From JBFGJY01 sp041576975 (GTDB taxonomy: Bacteria > Pseudomonadota > Gammaproteobacteria > UBA4575), in NCBI GenBank assembly GCA_041576975.1, contig JBFGJY010000029.1, forward strand, positions 1 to 30,901: a DNA stretch of 30,901 bases, in the 5' to 3' direction. Below the pieces are notes generated by a model, which worked only from the letters and a program-made list of their open reading frames with translations, searched no databases and was not told the origin of the DNA. Made by a program: the position numbers and the translations under genes. Each line of letters opens with the position of its first letter. The first letter of the stretch is position 1. This document shows positions 21,472 through 30,537 of the stretch, piece after piece.

Positions 21472-23732
21472 TAATTTATAACCTCTTCTAGATATTCGAT
21501 CTCTAATTGATCTTCATTCGCACGTACACTAACTTTGCCGCCGTTTTCTAAACGGCCAAATAGAATTTCTTCAGCAAGAGGTTTTTTTATGTATTCTTGA
21601 ATTATACGCTCCATGGGACGTGCGCCCATTTTTACATCATAGCCACGCTCTGCAATCCAAGCCTTCGCAGATGCTTCAACCTGAATCTCAATTTTCTTAA
21701 GTTCCAGTTGTGCTTCAAGCTGTGCGATAAATTTATCAACAACATGTAAGACTGTCTTTTGATCCAATGATTCAAATTGAATAATTGCATCTAAACGATT
21801 TCTAAATTCAGGTGTAAAAGTACGTTTTATGATTTCAATGCCATCAGATTGGTGATCTTGATTTGTAAACCCAACGCTACTTCGACTCATTTCTTGTGCA
21901 CCAGCATTGGTGGTCATTACTAATATCACATTACGGAAATCTACTTTTCTACCATTCGTGTCTGTCAAAGTTCCATGATCCATAACTTGCAACAGTAAAT
22001 TAAACACATCGGGATGTGCTTTCTCTACTTCATCAAGTAATAAAACACAATGTGGCGCTTTTAAAACGGCATCAGTCAGTAACCCACCTTGATCGAATCC
22101 AACATAACCCGGCGGTGCCCCGATCAATCGTGAAACCGTATGACGTTCCATGTATTCTGACATATCAAAACGTAATAAGTCGATTCCCATAATAATCGAC
22201 AGTTGTCGTGTCACTTCGGTTTTACCTACGCCTGTTGGCCCAGCAAACAAAAACGAACCAATAGGTTTATCTTCATTACCAATGCCTGAACGTGACATTT
22301 TAATTGCAGTCGACAAAGTACTAATGGCATCGTCTTGTCCAAATACCACTAACTTTAAATTGCGCTCTAAATTCTTCAGTACTTCTGTATCATTTGACGA
22401 AACATGCTTGGGCGGAATACGAGCTATCTTTGCAACTATTTCCTCAATGTGTTTTACCGATATGGTTTTTTTACGTACTGATTTAGGCTTGAGATTCATG
22501 TTGGCACCCGCCTCATCAATAATATCAATGGCCTTGTCTGGCAAATGGCGGTCATTGATATATTTTGCAGCAAGCTCAGCTGCAACTTTTAAGGCCTTGT
22601 CGGTGAAACGTACGCTATGATGTTTTTCAAAGCGACTACGCAAACCTTTTAATATTTCATAGGTTTCATCAACACTGGGCTCATCAATATCAATGGTTTG
22701 GAAACGTCGAGCTAAGGCACGGTCTTTTTCAAAAACACCACGATATTCTTGGTAAGTAGTAGAACCAATACATTTTAGCTCACCAGAACTTAGCATAGGC
22801 TTGATAAGGTTGGAGGCATCCATAACACCACCTGATGCAGAACCGGCACCAATGACAGTATGGATCTCATCAATAAACAAAATGGCGCCCTCTTCTTCTT
22901 TCAATTGGTGCAAGACACCTTTAAGGCGTTTTTCAAAGTCACCGCGATATTTAGTACCGGCAACTAAACCGCCTAGATCCAAAGCATAAATGGTGCTGTC
23001 TTTTAATATCTCAGGAACTTCATTCTCGACAATCTTTTTAGCTAATCCTTCAGCGATTGCCGTTTTGCCAACACCCGCTTCGCCGACTAGTAATGGATTA
23101 TTTTTTCTACGTCGACATAGAATTTGAATGGTACGTTCAATTTCATTTTCTCGCCCTATGAGTGGATCAATCTTGCCCTCAGACGCTAATTTATTTAAGT
23201 TAGTAGCAAATCGCTCAAGAGGCTTAGGTGCAGGAGCATCACCATTCACATCTACTTCAGAATCTGTTGTGAGCTCGCTTTCTGAATCAAGCGGCACTTT
23301 AGATATGCCGTGCGCGATAAAATTCACTACATCAAGTCGTGCAACGTCATGCTGCCCCAACAAATAAACGGCATGCGACTCTTGTTCGCCAAATATCGCA
23401 ACCAAAACATTTGCACCAGTTACTTCTACTTCTTTTTTTCCAGATGATTGCACATGAAACACTGCGCGTTGTAATACTCGTTGAAAACCTAAAGTTGGTT
23501 GAGTATCGCGATCGTCCTCATCCGGAAGAATTGGGGTGTTATCCTTAATGAACTCAGATAATTCTTCTGTAAGCTTAGGTAAGTCGGCTCCACATGCTCG
23601 CAACACATTCGCTGCAGCCGGATTTTGTGTAAGCGCAAGCAATAGATGTTCTACCGTCATAAACTCATGACGTTTCTCACGTGCCTCTTTGAATGCAAGG
23701 TTTAATGTAAATTCAAGTTCTTTGTTTAACAT
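21471..23732 (-). CDS. clpA: ClpA, ATPase subunit of the ClpAP protease
   Basis: A 753-residue AAA+ unfoldase that feeds substrates into ClpP. The N domain (1 to about 145) has EFMTVEHLLLAL. AAA module 1 has Walker A GEAGVGKT (217-224) and Walker B ILFIDEIH (284-291). Module 2 has Walker A GPTGVGKT (498-505) and LLLDEVEKAH (564-573). There is no ClpB-type coiled coil between them, as expected. The ClpP-docking loop reads VGF at about 620-622, where E. coli has IGL. It follows clpS by 14 bases, the classic pair, and the adaptor ClpS binds its N domain to bring in N-end-rule substrates. clpP is not in the window. Confidence 0.97.
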   Translation of the reverse strand: MLNKELEFTLNLAFKEAREKRHEFMTVEHLLLALTQNPAAANVLRACGADLPKLTEELSEFIKDNTPILPDEDDRDTQPTLGFQRVLQRAVFHVQSSGKKEVEVTGANVLVAIFGEQESHAVYLLGQHDVARLDVVNFIAHGISKVPLDSESELTTDSEVDVNGDAPAPKPLERFATNLNKLASEGKIDPLIGRENEIERTIQILCRRRKNNPLLVGEAGVGKTAIAEGLAKKIVENEVPEILKDSTIYALDLGGLVAGTKYRGDFEKRLKGVLHQLKEEEGAILFIDEIHTVIGAGSASGGVMDASNLIKPMLSSGELKCIGSTTYQEYRGVFEKDRALARRFQTIDIDEPSVDETYEILKGLRSRFEKHHSVRFTDKALKVAAELAAKYINDRHLPDKAIDIIDEAGANMNLKPKSVRKKTISVKHIEEIVAKIARIPPKHVSSNDTEVLKNLERNLKLVVFGQDDAISTLSTAIKMSRSGIGNEDKPIGSFLFAGPTGVGKTEVTRQLSIIMGIDLLRFDMSEYMERHTVSRLIGAPPGYVGFDQGGLLTDAVLKAPHCVLLLDEVEKAHPDVFNLLLQVMDHGTLTDTNGRKVDFRNVILVMTTNAGAQEMSRSSVGFTNQDHQSDGIEIIKRTFTPEFRNRLDAIIQFESLDQKTVLHVVDKFIAQLEAQLELKKIEIQVEASAKAWIAERGYDVKMGARPMERIIQEYIKKPLAEEILFGRLENGGKVSVRANEDQLEIEYLEEVIN

Positions 23733-23746
23733 GGCTTCTCAGGTGG

Positions 23747-24067
23747 TTAAGCTTCCTCCATCGCACATAACAAAGGATGGTGATTCATACGCGAGTAATC
23801 ATTAACTTGAGCCACTTTGGTCTCTGCTACATCACGCGTATACACACCACATACACCTTTTCCACGTGTATGCACATGTAACATAATTCGTGTTGCCTTT
23901 TCTCGGTTCATTTTAAAAAAGTTCTCTAAAATATGTACAACAAACTCCATAGGTGTGTAATCATCGTTTAATAATACAACCTTATACATCGGAGGTTTTT
24001 TAACCTTTGGCTTAACCTCTTGTATGGCCAACTCGTCATCATGGCGAACTTGATCTTTATCAGACAT
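23747..24067 (-). CDS. clpS: ClpS, adaptor for N-end-rule substrates
   Basis: A 106-residue adaptor with the invariant LLNDDYTPMEFVVHILENFF motif, whose Asn-Asp pair and neighbouring hydrophobic residues form the pocket for N-terminal Leu, Phe, Tyr or Trp. MLHVHTRGKGVCGVYTRDVAETK follows and contains the second pocket His. The N-terminal 25 residues are charged and disordered, the part that enters the ClpA pore. Its stop lies 14 bases before clpA, so the two are probably one transcript. The upstream gap to 24359 holds no further gene. Confidence 0.97.
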   Translation of the reverse strand: MSDKDQVRHDDELAIQEVKPKVKKPPMYKVVLLNDDYTPMEFVVHILENFFKMNREKATRIMLHVHTRGKGVCGVYTRDVAETKVAQVNDYSRMNHHPLLCAMEEA

Positions 24068-24170
24068 ACTCGATATTTAAAGCTTGAAATTAATATTATA
24101 TATAGCACTATTTTGCATCCTAGCGACAATATCCAAAATGCACCATTTGGCCTACTAAAACGCCAGTAGA

Positions 24171-24209
24171 TTGAAACAATAAGATCCGTGAAGACCGAGT
24201 AAGTTTCAA
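24171..24209. repeat. inverted repeat upstream of clpS and nudJ
   Basis: TTGAAAC (24171-24177) and GTTTCAA (24203-24209) form a 7-bp dyad with a 25-base loop between the divergent clpS and nudJ genes. It might be an operator, but no regulator is suggested by the sequence. Confidence 0.3.
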
Positions 24210-24359
24210 GAACTTCCTATATTATAGATTAAATTAGATTTATAACCTATTGATATAAAGAAATTTAATGGATTAAGCTACGAAATGCAATCAGCAAATT
24301 TAGCTTTTTTACATATTCACAAGCATATCTTTATACCAGGAATACATCAAAAAATTAAA

Positions 24360-24818
24360 ATGAATTGGCAACCCCACATTACAGTTGCAGCAGTAATTGA
24401 ACGCAGGCAAAAATATCTATTAGTTGAAGAACGAGCTGATGGTCAGGTAGTTTTTAACCAGCCAGCTGGGCACTGGGAGCCAGGTGAATCATTAGTTGAA
24501 GCAGTAATGCGTGAAACTTTAGAGGAAACTGGTTGGGAATTTTATCCTTCCGCCCTAGTAGGAATCTATCGATGGCAACACCCTCACAAACATGAAACCT
24601 TTTTACGTTTTACTTTTTGTGGCCGTTCAAGTTCTAAACAAATTAGTAATAATTTAGATGATGGGATCGTAAATGCCAGTTGGTATAGCGCAGAAGAAAT
24701 TCTTGCATTACCCGAGAAAAAAATTCGCAGCACCATGGTCATACACAGCCTGAATGACTATTTAGCTGGTAAGCGCTATGACCTGGATCTTATTCGAGAT
24801 ATTCATCAACACTGGTGA
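24360..24818 (+). CDS. nudJ: Nudix hydrolase NudJ
   Basis: A 152-residue phosphatase of the Nudix superfamily. In E. coli NudJ hydrolyses nucleoside di- and triphosphates and hydroxymethylpyrimidine pyrophosphate. The Nudix box is G37-x5-E43-x7-R51-E52-x2-E55-E56-x-G58 (GHWEPGESLVEAVMRETLEE region), with all metal-binding glutamates present. PHITVAAVIE at the start and FNQPAGH before the box match NudJ closely. I start at ATG 24360; the frame is open to 24285, but those 25 residues have no family counterpart. The order nudJ-mnmA-hflD is the same as in E. coli and supports the name. It lies 31 bases before mnmA. Confidence 0.92.
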   Translation: MNWQPHITVAAVIERRQKYLLVEERADGQVVFNQPAGHWEPGESLVEAVMRETLEETGWEFYPSALVGIYRWQHPHKHETFLRFTFCGRSSSKQISNNLDDGIVNASWYSAEEILALPEKKIRSTMVIHSLNDYLAGKRYDLDLIRDIHQHW

Positions 24819-24849
24819 ATTAAATTTCATCTACTAAGTTTCAGAAAAT

Positions 24850-25935
24850 ATGGCAGCCAAGATTATTGTCGGGATGTCTGGCGGAGTCGATTCATCAGTT
24901 GCCGCATATCTATTATGTAAACAAGGCTTTCAAGTTGAAGGCCTGTTTATGAAAAATTGGGAAGAAGATGATGATGAAGAATACTGCTCCGCTGCAATTG
25001 ATTTAGCAGACGCACAAAAAATCTGTGAACAGCTCAATATTCATTTGCATACCGTTAATTTTTCAAGTGAATATTGGGATCGCGTGTTTGAGTATTTTCT
25101 CAAAGAATATCAAGCAGGACGCACGCCCAACCCAGATATTATTTGTAACAAAGAAATTAAATTTCGTGCCTTTTTAGACTATGCCTTGAGCTTGCACGCA
25201 GATTACATCGCTACAGGCCATTATGCTCGTTGCAAAATAGATGGATCGTCTGTTTATTTGAAAAAAGGCCGTGATGTGAATAAAGACCAAAGCTATTTCC
25301 TGCATACTCTAGATAGAGAGCAACTTACAAAAGTACTTTTTCCATTGGGGGAAATGCAAAAATCTGAAGTACGTGCAATTGCTAAGGCAGAAAATTTTGA
25401 CGTGCATGATAAAAAAGACAGTACAGGAATCTGCTTTATTGGTGAACGAAAGTTTAAAGATTTTTTGAAAAATTACATTCCTGCTCAAGCTGGTGACATT
25501 GTGAAACTTGGCGGCGAGCCAATTGGCACACATGAAGGAGCAATCTACTACACCATAGGCCAGCGTCAGGGACTAGGAATTGGCGGGCAACAAAATTTAT
25601 CGGAAGAACCATGGTATGTAGTTGATAAAGATGTCAATACAAACCAATTATTTGTAGTACAAGGACACGAAAATGCTGCTCTTTTCCATTCAAGAATTAT
25701 TGCACAAAACATTCATTGGATTGCTGGACATCCACCTTCTAATTCAGAAAATATAAAAGCAAAAATCCGTTACCGCCAACCAGATCAGCCCTGTGTAATT
25801 CGTGATATCACTGATACATATTATGAAATATCCTTTGATACACCTCAGTGGGCTATCACCCCAGGCCAAAGTGTGGTGTTTTATCAAAATAATACTTGTT
25901 TAGGAGGTGCTATTATTGAAGAGCGTAGAGTTTAG
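24850..25935 (+). CDS. mnmA: tRNA-specific 2-thiouridylase MnmA
   Basis: A 361-residue enzyme that puts sulfur on U34 of tRNA-Lys, -Glu and -Gln, accepting it from the Tus relay. The ATP pyrophosphatase loop is GMSGGVDSS (8-16). The two catalytic cysteines are Cys99 (DIICNKEIKF) and Cys195 (STGICFIGERKF). ATGHYAR and the TIGQRQGLGIGG segment of the central domain are conserved. No start other than ATG 24850 is plausible. It reads on into hflD with only 7 bases between. Length and motifs are normal. Confidence 0.97.
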   Translation: MAAKIIVGMSGGVDSSVAAYLLCKQGFQVEGLFMKNWEEDDDEEYCSAAIDLADAQKICEQLNIHLHTVNFSSEYWDRVFEYFLKEYQAGRTPNPDIICNKEIKFRAFLDYALSLHADYIATGHYARCKIDGSSVYLKKGRDVNKDQSYFLHTLDREQLTKVLFPLGEMQKSEVRAIAKAENFDVHDKKDSTGICFIGERKFKDFLKNYIPAQAGDIVKLGGEPIGTHEGAIYYTIGQRQGLGIGGQQNLSEEPWYVVDKDVNTNQLFVVQGHENAALFHSRIIAQNIHWIAGHPPSNSENIKAKIRYRQPDQPCVIRDITDTYYEISFDTPQWAITPGQSVVFYQNNTCLGGAIIEERRV

Positions 25936-25942
25936 AGCTTAG

Positions 25943-26566
25943 ATGTTTAAAATTACTACAAATCAAACCATTGCACTTGCAGGCTTGTACCAATCTTTGG
26001 CTTTGGTTCAACAAATCGCTTGGCACGGAGATGCCACGCATTCATGCCTAATTCCTACGATTGAAAGCATATTAAAGCTTAATATCGATGATTTCACTGA
26101 TGCCTATGGATCTATAAATAATCTTAGGCTTGGCTTGCAAGCGCTCAAAGAGACTCTAGAAAAGCGCCATGATCAACGGGTAATAGAACGCACACGTTAC
26201 GCGATCAACTTGATGTACCTAGAAAATAAGTTGCAAGAGAATGCACGCATCATGTCAGCACTAGGAAGTCAAATTGAGCGTATCAATCTCCAGTATGAAT
26301 CTGTTGAAGAATCCTTGACTGATATAGCTCAGGACTTAGGGTCTCTTTATCGTGAACATGTCAGCCCGCTAGGGCCTAAAATCATAGTAGAAGGCAGCCC
26401 AAACTATTTAAAAATGGAGCAGCATGCGAGCATGGTACGTGCACTTCTATTAGCAGGAATACGTGCCATTGTGTTATGGAGGCAGGCTCAAGGAAAGCGA
26501 TGGGCATTGTTGTTTGGACGTTATTCTATTCTCAAAAATATCACTGCACTAGAACAAGGGACCTAG
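25943..26566 (+). CDS. hflD: high frequency lysogenization protein HflD homologue
   Basis: A 207-residue, mostly helical protein of the HflD family (E. coli 213 residues). It begins QTIALAGLYQSLALVQQIAWHGD, the conserved start of the family, and ends with LLLAGIRAIVLWRQAQGKRWALLFGR, the typical amphipathic C-terminal part that associates with the inner membrane. In E. coli it binds the lambda CII protein; its normal cellular job is uncertain, and the tight link with mnmA is conserved in many gammaproteobacteria. It is 7 bases after mnmA. purB, which often follows, is not here; acnA is. Confidence 0.94.
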   Translation: MFKITTNQTIALAGLYQSLALVQQIAWHGDATHSCLIPTIESILKLNIDDFTDAYGSINNLRLGLQALKETLEKRHDQRVIERTRYAINLMYLENKLQENARIMSALGSQIERINLQYESVEESLTDIAQDLGSLYREHVSPLGPKIIVEGSPNYLKMEQHASMVRALLLAGIRAIVLWRQAQGKRWALLFGRYSILKNITALEQGT

Positions 26567-26672
26567 ATACAGTTACCACCCAAAGGCAGTATCTCTTTGC
26601 ATAGAAATGCTTGATAATCTTGCAGCTTGAATCACCCAAGAAAAATTACTTTCGATTGCATGAGGAGCCTGC

Positions 26673-29333
26673 ATGAACAATAGTTTTGACACCAAATCTA
26701 AGCTAGATGTAAACGGGAAGTCATACCAAATATTTGATGTAAGTAAATTACCTCAATCTAAACGCTTACCCTATTCACTTAAAATTCTATTGGAGAATCT
26801 GCTGCGATACGAAGATGGTAAAACTGTCACCAAAGATGATATCGATGCATTTTTGAATTGGGATGCCCAAGCTGCACCAAGTAAAGAAATCGCATTCCGA
26901 CCGGCTCGTGTGCTCATGCAAGATTTTACAGGTGTACCTGCGGTTGTAGATCTTGCTGCCATGCGCGATGCGATGAAAGCACTTGGAGGCGACCCGGACA
27001 AAATCAATCCATTACAACCTGCGGAACTAGTTATTGATCACTCCGTTCAGGTAGATAACTTTGGTTCTGACAAGGCCTTTGATTTAAACGCAGCGCTTGA
27101 ATTTAATCGCAATAAAGAGCGCTACAATTTTTTAAAATGGGGACAAAACGCATTTTCTAACTTTAAAGTAGTCCCACCTGATACTGGAATCGTGCATCAA
27201 GTAAATCTTGAATACCTTGCGCGTGTGGTCTTTTCCAATGAAGGCACAGGAGTCATGCAAGCCTACCCTGATACTGTAGTCGGCACAGATTCACATACTA
27301 CTATGATCAATGGTGTGGGTGTGCTTGGATGGGGTGTAGGCGGAATTGAAGCAGAAGCCTCCATGCTAGGCCAACCAATTTCCATGTTAATTCCTAAAGT
27401 AGTTGGATTTAAGTTAAACGGTCAGTTACCAGAAGGCTCAACAGCAACCGATCTTGTGTTAGTCGTAGTAGAGATGCTACGCAAACATGGTGTGGTAGGT
27501 AAGTTTGTAGAGTTTTACGGCGATGGACTTGATAATTTACCTTTAGCAGACCGTGCAACCATTGCCAATATGGCTCCAGAATATGGTGCAACTTGTGGAA
27601 TCTTCCCAATCGATAGCGAGACAATTCGTTATCTAAACCTAACCGGGCGAGATGCGCATCAAGTTGCATTAGTCGAAGCATATGCAAAAGCAACAGGAAT
27701 GTGGCGGGAATCTACACGAACAGATGTAGAATTTAGCGAACTTATAGAGCTCGATCTCAAGAATGTAGTACCCAGCCTTGCAGGACCGAAACGCCCTCAA
27801 GACCGCATTGCCCTTACTGACTCTAAACCTGCTTTTATAAGAGACAAACAGGCACTAAAAGAAGAACGCAATATTCAAAGTAAAGGTAGTGCAGACATTG
27901 AAATTAATGGGGAAAACGTAACTTTAGCCGATGGTGCAGTAGTAATTGCAGCCATCACATCATGCACGAACACCTCCAATCCTAGTGTTATGTTAGGTGC
28001 AGGTCTAGTTGCTAGAAAAGCTGTACAACTTGGCCTTAAAGCAAAACCATGGGTGAAAACCTCTCTTGCACCTGGGTCACGTGTAGTAACGGAGTATCTT
28101 GAAAATGCAGGAGTAATGGATGATCTTAAAAAACTTGGTTTTCATAATGTCGGCTATGGTTGTACTACATGTATTGGCAACTCAGGCCCCTTACCCGAGC
28201 CCGTAGCCAATGCTATAAAGGACAATGACCTAATCACAACTTCGGTACTATCAGGTAACCGCAATTTTGAAGGTCGGGTTCATGCTTTGGTGCGCATGAA
28301 TTACCTCGCATCTCCACCTTTAGTTGTCGCATATGCCATTGCTGGTCGCATGGATATTGATGTCTATAACGAGCCAATTGCACATGATCAAAACAATGAC
28401 CCAGTTTACTTAAAAGATATTTGGCCAAGCCAACAAGAAATTATAGATATCGTCTCAAATTTCTTATCTACGGATCAATATGTGCGTTCTTATGATGATG
28501 TATTTAGTGGAGAAAGTAATTGGAATAACTTAAAAGCTGGTCAAAGCAAACTTTTCGCTTGGGATGACTCCACCTACATCGCCAATCCTCCTTACTTTGA
28601 TGGCATGACAAAATCAGTCGAGGATGTCAGTGATATAAAAGGAGCACGTGTTTTAGCTTATTTAGGTGATTCGGTTACTACTGACCACATATCTCCAGCA
28701 GGTGCGATTGCGCCTGATAGCCCGGCAGGTAAGTATTTACAAGAAAAAGGTGTGGGCCAAGCTGACTTTAATTCATATGGTTCACGACGGGGTAACCATG
28801 AAGTGATGATGCGAGGCACGTTTGCTAACATTCGCTTGCGCAATAAATTGGCCCCAGGTACTGAAGGCAGTATCACCATTCTCATGCCAAGCGGAGAACA
28901 GACATCAATTTATGACGCAGCCATGCGTTATAAAAAAGATGACATACCCACCATCATCCTTGCTGGAAAAGAATATGGGTCTGGCTCATCACGAGATTGG
29001 GCTGCCAAGGGACCGCGCTTATTAGGTGTGAGTGCAGTCATTGCCGAGAGTTATGAGCGCATACATCGCTCAAATCTCGTGGGTATGGGCGTTTTACCAT
29101 TGCAATATAAACCAGGTGACAGTGCAGAAAGCCTAGGACTGAGTGGAAAAGAGACATATAGCATTAGTGGTCTACAAAATGGCGCAGCCAAGACCGTAAC
29201 CATTACAGCAATAAGTGATGATGGCAATGAAAAGTCATTTGAGGTAAATGTTCGAATCGATACCCCTCAGGAAGTTGAATACTACCAAAATGGGGGAATT
29301 CTGCATTATGTACTGCGTCAATTAGCCGCTTAA
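26673..29333 (+). CDS. acnA: aconitate hydratase A
   Basis: An 886-residue iron-sulfur enzyme that interconverts citrate and isocitrate. The three [4Fe-4S] ligands are Cys431 (SCTNTSNPS), Cys497 and Cys500 (GCTTCIGNSG). The C-terminal swivelling domain carries GSGSSRDWAAKGPRLLG with the substrate-binding Arg and Ser. The length and the IRP-like domain order (1-2-3-linker-4) identify AcnA rather than AcnB. GAGGAG lies eight bases before ATG 26673. It belongs to the same pathway as sucAB-lpd, although it is transcribed apart from them. The 106-base upstream gap probably contains its promoter; GATAAT is visible near 26610 but I cannot assign a -35. Confidence 0.97.
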   Translation: MNNSFDTKSKLDVNGKSYQIFDVSKLPQSKRLPYSLKILLENLLRYEDGKTVTKDDIDAFLNWDAQAAPSKEIAFRPARVLMQDFTGVPAVVDLAAMRDAMKALGGDPDKINPLQPAELVIDHSVQVDNFGSDKAFDLNAALEFNRNKERYNFLKWGQNAFSNFKVVPPDTGIVHQVNLEYLARVVFSNEGTGVMQAYPDTVVGTDSHTTMINGVGVLGWGVGGIEAEASMLGQPISMLIPKVVGFKLNGQLPEGSTATDLVLVVVEMLRKHGVVGKFVEFYGDGLDNLPLADRATIANMAPEYGATCGIFPIDSETIRYLNLTGRDAHQVALVEAYAKATGMWRESTRTDVEFSELIELDLKNVVPSLAGPKRPQDRIALTDSKPAFIRDKQALKEERNIQSKGSADIEINGENVTLADGAVVIAAITSCTNTSNPSVMLGAGLVARKAVQLGLKAKPWVKTSLAPGSRVVTEYLENAGVMDDLKKLGFHNVGYGCTTCIGNSGPLPEPVANAIKDNDLITTSVLSGNRNFEGRVHALVRMNYLASPPLVVAYAIAGRMDIDVYNEPIAHDQNNDPVYLKDIWPSQQEIIDIVSNFLSTDQYVRSYDDVFSGESNWNNLKAGQSKLFAWDDSTYIANPPYFDGMTKSVEDVSDIKGARVLAYLGDSVTTDHISPAGAIAPDSPAGKYLQEKGVGQADFNSYGSRRGNHEVMMRGTFANIRLRNKLAPGTEGSITILMPSGEQTSIYDAAMRYKKDDIPTIILAGKEYGSGSSRDWAAKGPRLLGVSAVIAESYERIHRSNLVGMGVLPLQYKPGDSAESLGLSGKETYSISGLQNGAAKTVTITAISDDGNEKSFEVNVRIDTPQEVEYYQNGGILHYVLRQLAA

Positions 29334-29361
29334 ATCGTCTCTTTTGATCTAATACTTCGTT

Positions 29362-29422
29362 GCGATACTTTTTACTGATGCTCATTTACGAAAATGTAAG
29401 CTGCGCTTCTCAAAAGTATCGC
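29362..29422. repeat. 11-bp inverted repeat after acnA
   Basis: GCGATACTTTT (29362-29372) and AAAAGTATCGC (29412-29422) are perfect complements with a 39-base loop that itself can form a small CATTT/AAATG hairpin. Located 29 bases after the acnA stop, it could be a transcript-stabilising or terminating structure. Confidence 0.5.
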
Positions 29423-29429
29423 GATTCAT

Positions 29430-29455
29430 CTTAAATCAAAATCTACTGATTTAAG
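29430..29455 (+). terminator. AT-rich hairpin after acnA, possible terminator
   Basis: CTTAAATCA (29430-29438) and TGATTTAAG (29447-29455) form a perfect 9-bp stem with an 8-base loop, followed by TTAATAATTT. The stem has few G-C pairs and the tail is not a pure T-run, so terminator function is possible but unproven. Confidence 0.35.
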
Positions 29456-29511
29456 TTAATAATTTAAATTGCACTATTCATTCAGTAACTATTGCTGTAT
29501 GAAATAATTCT

Positions 29512-30399
29512 ATGCGTTCAAATAAAATTTTCTTAGGTTGTGTGTTAGCCATGCTGGCAGAATTGTGTTTTGTAGGTATGGGTTCATTGGTAAAACTCCT
29601 GTCGGAAAATTTACCAAGCCAAAATGTTGTGTTCTTTAGAAATTTGTTTGGTTTACTGGTTTTGCTACCGCTAATCTTAAGGCTAGGTATTAAAACATTG
29701 AAGACGGATTACTTACATTGGCACTTGCTACGATCCTTGGCAGGTGTGTCGGCCATGTATTGTTTTTTTTATGCACTATCTAAATTACCGTTAGCCGATG
29801 CCATGTTGTTAAAAATTAGTGCACCATTGTTTATTCCTATCTTCGCACTGATATGGTTAAGCGAATATATTTCTTTACGCGCAATCATGGCAATCATGAT
29901 TGGATTTCTTGGTGTAATCTTAGTACTAAAACCAACCGGCACTGTTCATATTGCATCACTTGTTGGTTTACTGGGTGGCGCATTGGCTGCACTTGCAAAA
30001 GTAACCATAAGAAGGATGTCAGGCACCGAACCTACGAGTCGAATCGTATTTTATTTTGGATTCATTAGTCTAATTGTGTCAGCAATACCTTTATTTTGGT
30101 TTTGGCAAACCCCGGGCAGTAAGCAATGGATATTGCTTATCTTATTAGGCGCCTTCGGCACAATGGGGCAATTATTTTTAACAAAATCTTACCTACTTGC
30201 ACCGGCAAGCAGAATTGCGCCTTTTACTTATTCATCTATATTATTTGCAGCAATCATTGGTTGGTTGTTTTGGGGGGAAATCGTAACGTTAATTACCATT
30301 ACCGGTGCATTACTTATTATTGTTGCAGGAATTATCATCTTGCGAGAAAAACAAATTAAACAACTACCAGAAGCTACACTAACTGAAACAATTCCTTAA
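29512..30399 (+). CDS. EamA-domain (DMT superfamily) transporter
   Basis: A 295-residue inner-membrane protein with about ten hydrophobic helices arranged as two EamA repeats of five (residues about 5-140 and 150-285). Family features include FVGMGSLVKLLSENLP in helix 1, FFRNLFGLLVLLPLILR, and the LSEYISLRAIMAIMIGFLGVILVLKP end of repeat 1, mirrored by WGEIVTLITITGALLIIVAGIII in repeat 2. The E/S-rich bend before each last helix pair is typical. DMT proteins export small metabolites such as amino acids or riboflavin-like compounds; the substrate cannot be read from sequence. It is a single gene, convergent with the EAL gene, with no operon partner. Confidence 0.92.
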   Translation: MRSNKIFLGCVLAMLAELCFVGMGSLVKLLSENLPSQNVVFFRNLFGLLVLLPLILRLGIKTLKTDYLHWHLLRSLAGVSAMYCFFYALSKLPLADAMLLKISAPLFIPIFALIWLSEYISLRAIMAIMIGFLGVILVLKPTGTVHIASLVGLLGGALAALAKVTIRRMSGTEPTSRIVFYFGFISLIVSAIPLFWFWQTPGSKQWILLILLGAFGTMGQLFLTKSYLLAPASRIAPFTYSSILFAAIIGWLFWGEIVTLITITGALLIIVAGIIILREKQIKQLPEATLTETIP

Positions 30400-30537
30400 G
30401 AATCACGCTGAATAGAAAAAGCAAGCCCTTTTTTATCAGTTTCTTCTAAATATACTTGGTCTCACTATTGTTTGTCTCTGTGATTTTGTAATGAAACTGG
30501 ATTAAAAAGCCAGGTTCGTACTACCAAAAATATCTAA

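Noticed and set aside
30400..30537. Terminator between the DMT transporter and the EAL gene
   Set aside because: Only very short A/T stems (AAAAAG/CTTTTT and CTGG/CCAG) are visible; not enough for a call.
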